Shown here: piece by piece, positions 40,223 to 47,973 of the stretch
Numbering within the stretch: position 1 is the first letter of the stretch
Layout: each line of letters starts with the position of its first letter
Source of the DNA: Chlamydia sp.
GTDB lineage: Bacteria > Chlamydiota > Chlamydiia > Chlamydiales > Chlamydiaceae
Direction of reading: 5' to 3'
Assembly: GCF_017472245.1 (NCBI RefSeq)
Contig: NZ_JAFUQR010000007.1
Span: 1-61,686 of the forward strand
DNA: 61,686 nucleotides
Translations under genes and position numbers: made by a program
Notes under the pieces: model-generated
Database searches by the model: none
Seen by the model: only the letters and a program-made list of their open reading frames with translations
Told to the model about the DNA's origin: nothing

Positions 40223-40459
40223 TTAAGTTGTTTTGGAGTGGATGATAAAATATTTTTGGCAATGATTAGTCGAAATTACAAGTAGAAAGCTTTTCGAGGC
40301 TTTTTTAGAGTGTATGCTTTGAAGTGTGTGAGAAGAACAGTTCTTAGGAAGTAAACAAGTTGTAAAAATGGAGCAAGACTTTTTTATAAAGATTTTTTTA
40401 AATAAGAAAAACTTTGTTAGATAAGAGAAACTCTTGTGTTTCCCAAAAATATTTGCCAT
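40223..40459 (-). CDS. Small basic hypothetical protein upstream of incA
   Basis: A 78-codon frame starting MANIFGKHKSFSYL. Its ATG has an excellent AAGGAG six bases upstream, better than most genes in the window. The product is basic and rich in Lys, Ser, Phe and Cys, with no membrane domain or recognised family. It is in the same orientation as incA and ends 147 bases before the incA start. It could correspond to the CT120 position of C. trachomatis. The ribosome site is the main evidence; codon use is unremarkable and it may be a leader or not translated. Confidence 0.45.
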   Translation of the reverse strand: MANIFGKHKSFSYLTKFFLFKKIFIKKSCSIFTTCLLPKNCSSHTLQSIHSKKASKSFLLVISTNHCQKYFIIHSKTT

Positions 40460-40493
40460 TGTACACTCCTTCTTACTGTTAGAGTGACAGTCT

Positions 40494-40521
40494 TTGATTG
40501 CAAGGTCTCGAAGGCTATAAG
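40494..40521 (+). promoter_or_regulatory. Candidate promoter of rpe-efp-accBC
   Basis: TTGATT (40494-40499), a 16-bp spacer and TATAAG (40516-40521) lie 35 bases before the rpe ATG on the plus strand. Confidence 0.4.
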
Positions 40522-40555
40522 GATTGCACATTTATATAAGGAACAAAAAAAGATC

Positions 40556-41242
40556 ATGAAAAAACAAGGAGTATTGATAGCTCCCTCCATCATGGGAGCT
40601 GATTTGACTTGTTTAGGGAGTGAAGCACGGAATATACAAGAATCTGGAGCTGATCTTATTCATATCGACGTCATGGACGGGCATTTTGTTCCTAACATTA
40701 CTTTTGGTCCGGGGGTTGTTGCAGCGATTAATCGGTCGACGGACCTGTTCCTTGAAGTTCATGCTATGATTTACACTCCTTTTGAGTTTGTCGAGGCATT
40801 TGTCAAAGCAGGAGCGGACCGTATTGTTGTGCATTTCGAGGCTGCAGAAAATCTTAAAGAAATTATCAGCTATATTAAAAAGTGCGGAGTACAAGTAGGA
40901 ATAGCCTTCTCTCCAGAGACTTCCATAGAATTTGTTACGACTTTCATTCCACTTTGTGATGTGATTTTGTTAATGTCTGTACATCCAGGGTTTTGTGGAC
41001 AGAAGTTCATTCTTGATACGATAGAAAAGATTCGATTTGTGAAAAAGGCAATACAGGCTTCTGGAAGGGAGGGGAGCTGCTTGATTGAGGTTGACGGTGG
41101 TATTGATGTCGAGTCTGCTCGTATGTGTAGGGAAGCAGGTGCAGATATTTTAGTTGCAGCTTCCTACTTTTTTGGGAAAGATTCTATAAACATAAAAGAA
41201 AAAGTTCTGTTACTTCGAGGGGAAGAACATGGTGTTAAGTAG
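40556..41242 (+). CDS. rpe: Ribulose-phosphate 3-epimerase
   Basis: A 228-residue TIM-barrel enzyme interconverting ribulose-5-phosphate and xylulose-5-phosphate in the pentose phosphate pathway. Motifs seen: IAPSIMGADLTCLG, HIDVMDGHFVPNITFG with the metal ligands, VHPGFCGQKF, and EVDGGID. The frame is open 40 codons upstream, but ATG 40556 matches the family N-terminus. It overlaps efp by 14 bases and heads a four-gene run with accB and accC. Confidence 0.95.
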   Translation: MKKQGVLIAPSIMGADLTCLGSEARNIQESGADLIHIDVMDGHFVPNITFGPGVVAAINRSTDLFLEVHAMIYTPFEFVEAFVKAGADRIVVHFEAAENLKEIISYIKKCGVQVGIAFSPETSIEFVTTFIPLCDVILLMSVHPGFCGQKFILDTIEKIRFVKKAIQASGREGSCLIEVDGGIDVESARMCREAGADILVAASYFFGKDSINIKEKVLLLRGEEHGVK

Positions 41243-41786
41243 CCAACTTTCAGTAGGGATGTTTATTTCTACAAAAGATGGCCTGTATAAAGTGGTTTCT
41301 GTTTCAAAAGTTTCTGGAAATAAGGGAGATACTTTTATCAAGACTGCGCTTCAGGCTGCGGGATCTGACGTAATAGTTGAGAGGAACTTTAAGGCTGGTC
41401 AAGAGATTAAAGAAGCTCAATTTGAACCGAGAAACTTAGAGTATTTATATCTCGAAGAAGACAACTATCTGTTCTTAGACTTGGGAAATTACGATAAGAT
41501 TTATATTCCGAAGGAAATTATGAAAGAAAACGCTATGTTCTTAAAAGCTGGCGTTACAGTCTCCGCTATGGTACACGAGGGGGTTGTTTTTTCCATGGAA
41601 TTACCTCATTTCTTGGAATTAATGGTTTCCAAGACAGATTTTCCTGGAGACTCTTTATCTTTATCTGGAGGAGCTAAGAAAGCTCTTTTAGAGACGGGTG
41701 TAGAGGTTTTGGTTCCACCTTTTGTAGAAATAGGGGATGTTATTAAGGTCGATACGCGTACATGTGAATACATTCAACGTGTCTAA
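41229..41786 (+). CDS. efp: Elongation factor P (first copy)
   Basis: A 185-residue three-domain EF-P. The tip of domain I reads SGNKGDTF, with Lys32 at the position that is modified in many bacteria. EF-P relieves ribosome stalling at consecutive prolines. Chlamydiae typically carry two EF-P genes; this is the one coupled to rpe and acc genes. The start lies inside the end of rpe. Confidence 0.95.
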   Translation: MVLSSQLSVGMFISTKDGLYKVVSVSKVSGNKGDTFIKTALQAAGSDVIVERNFKAGQEIKEAQFEPRNLEYLYLEEDNYLFLDLGNYDKIYIPKEIMKENAMFLKAGVTVSAMVHEGVVFSMELPHFLELMVSKTDFPGDSLSLSGGAKKALLETGVEVLVPPFVEIGDVIKVDTRTCEYIQRV

Positions 41787-41798
41787 ATTAGGGATAAC

Positions 41799-42290
41799 AT
41801 GGATTTAAAGCAGATAGAAAAACTCATGATTGCTATGGGACGTAACAACATGAAACGCATTGCAATCAAACGTGAAGGGTTAGAGCTAGAATTAGAAAGA
41901 GAGTCGGGGACAGGCATCCAGGATCCCGTTTTTTACGATAACAGGTTGTTTGCAGGATTTTCTCAAGAGCGGTCCATCCCTGCGGATCAAAATCTCAACA
42001 ACCCCATTGTTAAAGAAGGTGTTGAGAAAAAAGAAAGTGATGCTGCTGAAGGGGATTTTATAACCTCTCCGTTAGTAGGTACTTTTTATGGAGCTCCTTC
42101 TCCAGAAGCTCCAGCATTTGTTAAGCCCGGAGATACTGTTTCTGAAGATACTATTGTTTGTATTGTAGAAGCTATGAAGGTTATGAACGAAGTAAAAGCG
42201 GGGATGGCTGGTCGTGTTGAAGAGGTATTGATTACTAACGGTGATCCAGTTCAGTTTGGTTCCAAGTTATTCCGTATAGTTAAGGCTTAG
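41799..42290 (+). CDS. accB: Biotin carboxyl carrier protein of acetyl-CoA carboxylase
   Basis: A 163-residue protein with an N-terminal helical region, an acidic linker and a C-terminal biotinyl domain. The biotin-accepting Lys127 lies in EAMKVMNEV. It carries CO2 between AccC and the carboxyltransferase in malonyl-CoA synthesis. It starts 12 bases after efp and is followed by accC after three bases. Confidence 0.97.
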   Translation: MDLKQIEKLMIAMGRNNMKRIAIKREGLELELERESGTGIQDPVFYDNRLFAGFSQERSIPADQNLNNPIVKEGVEKKESDAAEGDFITSPLVGTFYGAPSPEAPAFVKPGDTVSEDTIVCIVEAMKVMNEVKAGMAGRVEEVLITNGDPVQFGSKLFRIVKA

Positions 42291-42293
42291 TTA

Positions 42294-43667
42294 ATGAAGA
42301 AAGTTTTGATTGCAAATAGAGGCGAAATAGCTGTTCGGATTATTCGGGCTTGTCATGATCTGGGTTTGGCTACAGTTGCTGTTTATTCCATAGCTGATCA
42401 AGAAGCTCTTCACGTCCTTCTTGCGGACGAGGCGGTTTGTATTGGAGAAGCTCAAGCAACGAAGTCCTATCTAAAAATTGCAAATATATTAGCGGCTTGT
42501 GAAATCACTGGAGCTGATGCAGTGCATCCTGGGTATGGTTTTTTGAGTGAAAATCCAAACTTTGCCTCTATTTGTGAAAGTTGTGGACTAACATTCATTG
42601 GGCCCAGCTCTGAGTCCATAGCAACCATGGGGGATAAGGTTGCGGCTAAACAGTTAGCTAAAAAAATTAAATGCCCTGTTATTCCAGGATCAGAAGGCAT
42701 TGTCAAAGATGAAATAGAGGGGATAAGAATCGCGGAAAAGATTGGATTCCCTATCGTAATTAAGGCTGTCGCTGGAGGTGGTGGACGAGGGATTCGTATT
42801 GTTAGGGAAAAAGACGAATTTTATAGAGCTTTTTCTGCGGCAAGAGCTGAAGCAGCAGCGGGATTCAATAACCCTGATGTGTATATTGAAAAATTTATTG
42901 AAAATCCAAGGCATTTAGAAGTCCAAGTGATCGGGGATAAGCATGGAAACTATGTGTATCTTGGAGAAAGGGACTGTACTGTACAAAGGCGGCGACAAAA
43001 ATTAATAGAAGAAACTCCAAGTCCAATTTTAACTCCAGAAATGCGAGTTAAGGTTGGGAAAATCGCAGTTGATTTAGCTCGGAGTGCGGGGTATTTTTCA
43101 GTTGGAACTATAGAGTTTTTATTAGACAAAGACAAGCGCTTTTACTTCATGGAAATGAATACACGTATTCAAGTGGAGCATACGATTACGGAAGAAGTGA
43201 CTGGCATTGATCTTCTGAAGGCACAGATCGGTGTTGCTAAAGGTGAGAAGCTTCCATGGAAGCAGAAGAATATCGAAATGAAAGGGCACGTTATTCAGTG
43301 CCGCATTAATGCTGAAGATCCAAGTAATAATTTCACTCCCTCTCCCGGTCGTTTGGATTATTATCTTCCTCCTGCTGGCCCAGCAGTTCGAGTAGATGGG
43401 GCTTGTTATAGCGGTTACGCAATTCCTCCTTACTATGATTCGATGATTGCTAAGGTAATTACGAAAGGGAAGAATCGAGAAGAGGCTATAGCCATCATGA
43501 AAAGGGCTTTGAAAGAATTTCATATAGGCGGTGTTCATTCGACTATTCCTTTTCATCAGTTTATGTTAGACAATCCCAAATTTATTCAATCTGATTACGA
43601 TATCAATTATGTGGATCAATTGTTGTCAGAGAGTGGCACTTTCTTGAAACTGACAGAGCAAGATTAG
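42294..43667 (+). CDS. accC: Biotin carboxylase of acetyl-CoA carboxylase
   Basis: A 457-residue ATP-grasp enzyme with an N-terminal ANRGEIAVRIIRACHDLG, a glycine-rich ATP loop AGGGGRGIR, and active-site segments ERDCTVQRRRQK and FMEMNTRIQVEHT. It carboxylates biotin on AccB. It is the last gene of the rpe-efp-accB-accC run; 160 bases follow before rplM. Confidence 0.97.
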   Translation: MKKVLIANRGEIAVRIIRACHDLGLATVAVYSIADQEALHVLLADEAVCIGEAQATKSYLKIANILAACEITGADAVHPGYGFLSENPNFASICESCGLTFIGPSSESIATMGDKVAAKQLAKKIKCPVIPGSEGIVKDEIEGIRIAEKIGFPIVIKAVAGGGGRGIRIVREKDEFYRAFSAARAEAAAGFNNPDVYIEKFIENPRHLEVQVIGDKHGNYVYLGERDCTVQRRRQKLIEETPSPILTPEMRVKVGKIAVDLARSAGYFSVGTIEFLLDKDKRFYFMEMNTRIQVEHTITEEVTGIDLLKAQIGVAKGEKLPWKQKNIEMKGHVIQCRINAEDPSNNFTPSPGRLDYYLPPAGPAVRVDGACYSGYAIPPYYDSMIAKVITKGKNREEAIAIMKRALKEFHIGGVHSTIPFHQFMLDNPKFIQSDYDINYVDQLLSESGTFLKLTEQD

Positions 43668-43770
43668 TTGGTTTTTTGAAATGCTAGTAGAGACTAAGCA
43701 CTAAAAGACAAAAATTTTTTGAATTTTTCTTTTTTAGATTTTTTAGAAGGTAACAGCGACCGCTTTTTGT

Positions 43771-43799
43771 TTGGAAAAAATAATCATCAAAATTATAAT
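43771..43799 (+). promoter_or_regulatory. Promoter of rplM-rpsI
   Basis: TTGGAA (43771-43776), a 17-bp spacer and a perfect TATAAT (43794-43799) lie 28 bases before the rplM ATG. This is the best-matched sigma66-type promoter in the window. Confidence 0.65.
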
Positions 43800-43827
43800 C
43801 GTTCCCTCTGATAAGGTGATTTAAGTT

Positions 43828-44280
43828 ATGGAAAAAAGAAAAGATACGAAAACGACCCTAGCGAAGGCTTCGGACGAGCAAAACAAAGCCTGGTATGTGA
43901 TTAATGCTGAAGGGAAGACCTTGGGGAGATTATCTTCAGAAGTCGCAAAAATCCTGAAAGGTAAGCATAAGGTGACTTTTACTCCTCATGTGGCGATGGG
44001 AGATGGTGTCATCGTAATCAATGCTGAAAAAGTACGTTTAACTGGAGCGAAAAGAGCTCAAAAGGTGTATCACTATTACACAGGCTTTATTTCTGGGATG
44101 CGAGAGGTCCCTTTTGAGAATATGATTGCGCGGAAACCTGCGTATGTTATTGAGCATGCTGTTAAAGGAATGTTGCCTAAGACTAAACTCGGAAAACGTC
44201 AAATAAAATCTTTGAGAGTTGTGAAAGGTAGTTCTTATGCGCAGTATGAAGCCATTAAACCAATTGTTTTAGACGCGTAA
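43828..44280 (+). CDS. rplM: 50S ribosomal protein L13
   Basis: A 150-residue ribosomal protein ([37 protein letters not shown]). Its partner rpsI follows after 13 bases, the classic L13-S9 operon. AAGGTGAT upstream serves as the ribosome site. Confidence 0.97.
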   Translation: MEKRKDTKTTLAKASDEQNKAWYVINAEGKTLGRLSSEVAKILKGKHKVTFTPHVAMGDGVIVINAEKVRLTGAKRAQKVYHYYTGFISGMREVPFENMIARKPAYVIEHAVKGMLPKTKLGKRQIKSLRVVKGSSYAQYEAIKPIVLDA

Positions 44281-44293
44281 TTTGGAGTAATTT

Positions 44294-44695
44294 GTGACAA
44301 AAAATACGATACAAGAATCTGTTGCAACAGGCAGAAGAAAACAGGCTGTTTCTAGCGTTCGTCTTCGTTCGGGAAATGGAAAGATTGATGTAAATGGAAA
44401 GACTTTAGAGCAGTATTTCCCTCTTGAAGTGCAAAGAGCAACAATTTTGGCTCCGCTCAGAATGCTCGGGGATGTGAATGGTTTTGATTTGATTATTCGA
44501 GTAAGTGGTGGGGGCGTTCAGGGACAAGTTATCGCAACTCGATTGGGGTTGGCTAGAGCTGTCTTGCGAGAGAAAGAAGATATGAAGCAAGAGTTAAAAG
44601 CTCAGGGCTTTTTAACTCGAGATCCTCGTAAGAAAGAACGTAAGAAGTATGGACGTAAGAAAGCTCGTAAAAGTTTCCAGTTTTCCAAACGATAA
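44294..44695 (+). CDS. rpsI: 30S ribosomal protein S9
   Basis: A 133-residue ribosomal protein with the family pattern [19 protein letters not shown] and the basic C-terminus ending in Lys-Arg. It starts at GTG 44294 with TTGGAG upstream. Transcription ends in the palindrome at 44719-44760. Confidence 0.97.
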   Translation: MTKNTIQESVATGRRKQAVSSVRLRSGNGKIDVNGKTLEQYFPLEVQRATILAPLRMLGDVNGFDLIIRVSGGGVQGQVIATRLGLARAVLREKEDMKQELKAQGFLTRDPRKKERKKYGRKKARKSFQFSKR

Positions 44696-44718
44696 AATTG
44701 TTGTTTATCTGGTGTCTG

Positions 44719-44760
44719 AAACAGAAAAGCCTTCTTTTAAAAGAAGGCTTTTCTGTTTTT
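44719..44760. terminator. Bidirectional terminator, 40-bp perfect palindrome
   Basis: Two 20-base arms (44719-44738 and 44739-44758) are exact reverse complements with no loop beyond the central TTTTAAAA, and Ts follow on the plus side. It ends rpsI. On the other strand the outer arm (44737-44758) encodes the last residues and stop codon of nlpC. Confidence 0.88.
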
Positions 44761-45582
44761 CGGAATCCCAAACACAGCTTCCTGGGATTTTTCTTCCGAA
44801 TAAAACATATTTCTTTTAAAGAAATATTTATCTCCTAAGGTTACTTTTTCTACCTTCCCTTTTGTCTCTGTGGCATGTATGAACTGGTTCTCAGAGATTT
44901 TCATCATGACATGATTAATTTGTCCTGTAGTATTTTTTTTTAAGAAAACAAGGCCTCCTATAGGTAAAAGTGAAAAATTTTTTACAGAAGAACAGTCTTT
45001 ATATTGATCTCTAGCGTTACGAGGGATATTCCTTCCTGCTACTTGATACAACAATTGAATAAATCCTGAACAATCAACTCCATTTTGAGGAAGATGTTTG
45101 TGAACACAGCGCCCCCCCCAAACATAAGAAGTTTCTATAAATTGTTCAGCAAGATCTACTAAATCTTTTGAAGAGAAAGAAGCATTTAAGAAACGAAAAT
45201 GCTTTGCTGAACAAAAAGCCTTTGTACAATTTTTTTTTGAAAAAGAATTTAGCAAAGCTATGCTTTCTGAAGATAGAGACACTTGATCATGTCTGCTTAT
45301 ATGAAGCGGAGAAGAAAAAGGAAGAGGTAGATGCCAAGGCTCTAAAAAAGCTTCTTGAGAGCATATAACAGCATTGGGAGAGATGGATTCAGAAGAGAAA
45401 AGGGGAATTTCTTTAAAAAAATCCCCTGGATACGGTTGCCAAAAGGAAGAAAAAAACAGTTGGGAATAGGCATAGTGACGATTATTGTGCTCAATAACTC
45501 TTTCTCCAAACAAAATTTGCGTTTCTATTCCCGCAGAATCTGACAATAAATCGCAAACTGGAGACAACAAAACGTCTGGCAT
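44737..45582 (-). CDS. nlpC: NlpC/P60-family cell-wall endopeptidase
   Basis: A 281-residue protein with an N-terminal SH3-like region and a C-terminal NlpC/P60 domain. The landmarks are YVWGGR, catalytic Cys in GVDCSGFIQLLY, His in INHVMM, and a further polar residue in QFIHATET. Such enzymes cut peptidoglycan stem peptides; the C. trachomatis homologue has been linked to peptidoglycan turnover in division. I start at ATG 45582 rather than TTG 45597; neither has a good ribosome site. The codons of VWGGR contain a run of eight G. The 3' end is embedded in a terminator palindrome. Confidence 0.88.
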   Translation of the reverse strand: MPDVLLSPVCDLLSDSAGIETQILFGERVIEHNNRHYAYSQLFFSSFWQPYPGDFFKEIPLFSSESISPNAVICSQEAFLEPWHLPLPFSSPLHISRHDQVSLSSESIALLNSFSKKNCTKAFCSAKHFRFLNASFSSKDLVDLAEQFIETSYVWGGRCVHKHLPQNGVDCSGFIQLLYQVAGRNIPRNARDQYKDCSSVKNFSLLPIGGLVFLKKNTTGQINHVMMKISENQFIHATETKGKVEKVTLGDKYFFKRNMFYSEEKSQEAVFGIPKNRKAFF

Positions 45583-45674
45583 AAAAACTTTTAGCAAATA
45601 GATTTTAGAAGAACCACGATCTCTTTATTCCCTTATCCAACTCCTTGCTAAAGGAGAGCTTTGGGCTTTGTAGA

Positions 45675-46415
45675 CTAATCTTCGCAGTCACAACAACCGT
45701 GGTCATAGTTACTTTCTTTATACGTAGAGTATTCAGGTTTTAGGAGATCTAAAATTCTTTTGAACACTTCTTCTATTGATGCGTTTGCGTCGATGGTAAC
45801 GAGTTTCTGTATACTCGCATAATAATCAAGAACTGGCTGAGTTTCTCGCTTATATGTTTCAATTCTATTGAGGATTACCTCTGGAGTATCATCAGATCTT
45901 CGAACAAGAGTCGCGGAACACCGAGGACAGCAAGAGAAACCTTGTTGTTCATTATAAGTCCCTTGACAAGATGGGCATATATAGCGAGAAGTTAGGCGAC
46001 TAAGTATCTCCTTATCAGAGATGTCTAGAAGAATTACTTTATAATCGGGGAAATACGAACAAAGAAATTCATGTAAAAGCTCTGCTTGAGCTACAGTCCG
46101 CGGAAACCCATCTAAAACGGCACCATCCTCAGGATGCGATAGAAAAGAAAGTTTTCGTAGCAAGGTATCTTGTTGTAGTTCATCAAGTCTTTCATGAACT
46201 AATTTCCACACTAGCTCATCAGGAAGTAGCTTGCCTTGATCCAAACAAGATTTAATTTCTTGACTAAGAGGTGTATCTTTAGAGACTGCGACCCTAAGCA
46301 GATCCCCTGAACTAATATGCAAGAGAGACAGCTCAGATGCTAATAGCTTTGATTGGGTGCCTTTCCCGGATCCTGGGGCTCCCATCATGATAAGAAAAAG
46401 AGAGGGTTGATCCAT
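45675..46415 (-). CDS. adk: Adenylate kinase with zinc-finger lid
   Basis: A 246-residue kinase interconverting AMP, ADP and ATP. It has a P-loop GAPGSGKGTQSKLL, the AMP-site DGFPRTVAQAE, and a long lid with four cysteines (CPSCQGTYNEQQGFSCCPRC), which likely bind zinc. The C-terminus is extended with Cys/Asp residues (HGCCDCED), an unusual ending. It is divergent from the ABC transporter genes. Confidence 0.96.
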   Translation of the reverse strand: MDQPSLFLIMMGAPGSGKGTQSKLLASELSLLHISSGDLLRVAVSKDTPLSQEIKSCLDQGKLLPDELVWKLVHERLDELQQDTLLRKLSFLSHPEDGAVLDGFPRTVAQAELLHEFLCSYFPDYKVILLDISDKEILSRLTSRYICPSCQGTYNEQQGFSCCPRCSATLVRRSDDTPEVILNRIETYKRETQPVLDYYASIQKLVTIDANASIEEVFKRILDLLKPEYSTYKESNYDHGCCDCED

Positions 46416-46621
46416 ATAGTCCTAAAAAATATCTCTGAAGGCAGCAAAAAATATTGCCGAAAGGGTAGAATGTACACGAGTTTTTATTTTTTCGGAACAT
46501 AAGCTGTATAAAAATTTTTCAATAAAAGATTTTTAATTGGGAAAATCTTTTTTTATAAAAACTTTTGGGTCAATATGATCAGCAAGAATTCTTTGCAACA
46601 CTGATAATAGGATAAAAGATA

Positions 46622-47266
46622 GTGGAGCACTACTTATTAACAGCAAAATTACTTCTTCGTGGATGTGGTTATACGTTGTTTATTACAGCGATTTCCTTAG
46701 TGTGCGGATTTGTTCTTGGTTGGATGATAGGAACTATCAATTCTCGATATTTCCCTTGCCGAATAACTAAGTTTTTGGGGAATTTTTATGTAATGGCAGT
46801 TCGGGGGACTCCTTTATTTATTCAAATTTTAATTGTGTATTTTGGTTTGCCTTCACTAATAAAAGTGAATTTATCTCCGCTTGTTGCAGGGCTTATTGCC
46901 CTGACTCTAAATTCTGCAGCATACTTAGCAGAAAATGTTCGTGGAGGTATTAACACACTTCCTCTTCAGCAATGGGAGGCAGCGAAAGTCCTGGGATATA
47001 AGGGACCACAAATATTTTTGCATATTCTTTATCCCCAAGTTTTTAAGAATATTTTGCCTTCTATAACGAATGAATTTGTTTCTCTGATTAAAGAAAGTAG
47101 CATTCTCATGGTAGTCGGAGTTCCTGAGCTAACAAAGGTAACAAAAGATATTGTGGCTCGAGAGCTGAATCCTATGAAGATGTATTTGATTTGTGCGGGG
47201 TTATATTTGATGATGACCTCTGCTTTTTCTTATTGTGCTAGATTGTCGGAGAAGGAGACTTCATGA
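46622..47266 (+). CDS. glnP: Polar amino-acid ABC transporter permease
   Basis: A 214-residue inner-membrane permease of the HisM/GlnP type with about five membrane segments and the EAA loop QQWEAAKVLGYKGPQIFLHI. It starts at GTG. Its stop overlaps the ATPase start (ATGA). No periplasmic binding protein gene is adjacent; chlamydiae encode one elsewhere. The substrate is probably an amino acid such as arginine or glutamine, not decidable here. Confidence 0.9.
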   Translation: MEHYLLTAKLLLRGCGYTLFITAISLVCGFVLGWMIGTINSRYFPCRITKFLGNFYVMAVRGTPLFIQILIVYFGLPSLIKVNLSPLVAGLIALTLNSAAYLAENVRGGINTLPLQQWEAAKVLGYKGPQIFLHILYPQVFKNILPSITNEFVSLIKESSILMVVGVPELTKVTKDIVARELNPMKMYLICAGLYLMMTSAFSYCARLSEKETS

Positions 47267-47964
47267 CTGTTAAAGTTCAAGATTTGACTGTGACTGTAAA
47301 TGGCAAAGAGATCATTTCACAAGTATCGTTCTCTTTACTTCCTGGGCGCATCACTTTATTCATTGGAAGAAGTGGATCAGGGAAAACTACAATTTTGCGT
47401 TCTTTAGTAGGGTTGGCTCCTATTTCTAGGGGAAGTATTCTTGTTGAGGGAGACTCTCCAGGATTTGTGTTTCAACAGCCCGAACTTTTTCCACATATGA
47501 CAGTATTGGATAATTGTGTGCATCCACAGATAGTAGTCAAAAAAAGAGGGGTCGAAGAGGCTAGAGAAAAAGCAGAAGACCTTCTTAATTTATTAGAAGT
47601 TCGGGAACACATGTCAAGCTATCCTCATCAGTTATCTGGAGGACAGAGACAACGTGTTGCTATTGCCAGAACGCTTGCATTAGACACGCGAACGATTCTC
47701 TTCGATGAGCCAACTTCTGCTTTGGACCCTTTTTCTGCATCGAAATTTTTCCAAATGATTCTTTCTTTGAAAGAGAGAGAGATGACCATTGCAATGTCTA
47801 CTCATGATATGTTACTGATTAATCAATGCCTAGATAGGGCGTATCTCGTGGAAAAAGGGCGAATTGCTGGCTTCTATGATAGCCAAAACGAAGACTCACA
47901 GGCAAGTAGTCCCGTAAAACAGTATCTTTCTTTACAAGAGACTTCTTTAGGGTTTCATGAGTAG
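47263..47964 (+). CDS. glnQ: Polar amino-acid ABC transporter ATPase
   Basis: A 233-residue ATPase with Walker A GRSGSGKTT, signature LSGGQRQRVAIA, Walker B TILFDEPTSAL and switch His in STHDM. It powers the permease encoded just upstream (4-base overlap). It is convergent with the large AsmA-like gene, nine bases between stops. Confidence 0.95.
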   Translation: MTVKVQDLTVTVNGKEIISQVSFSLLPGRITLFIGRSGSGKTTILRSLVGLAPISRGSILVEGDSPGFVFQQPELFPHMTVLDNCVHPQIVVKKRGVEEAREKAEDLLNLLEVREHMSSYPHQLSGGQRQRVAIARTLALDTRTILFDEPTSALDPFSASKFFQMILSLKEREMTIAMSTHDMLLINQCLDRAYLVEKGRIAGFYDSQNEDSQASSPVKQYLSLQETSLGFHE

Positions 47965-47973
47965 AGGAGAGAG

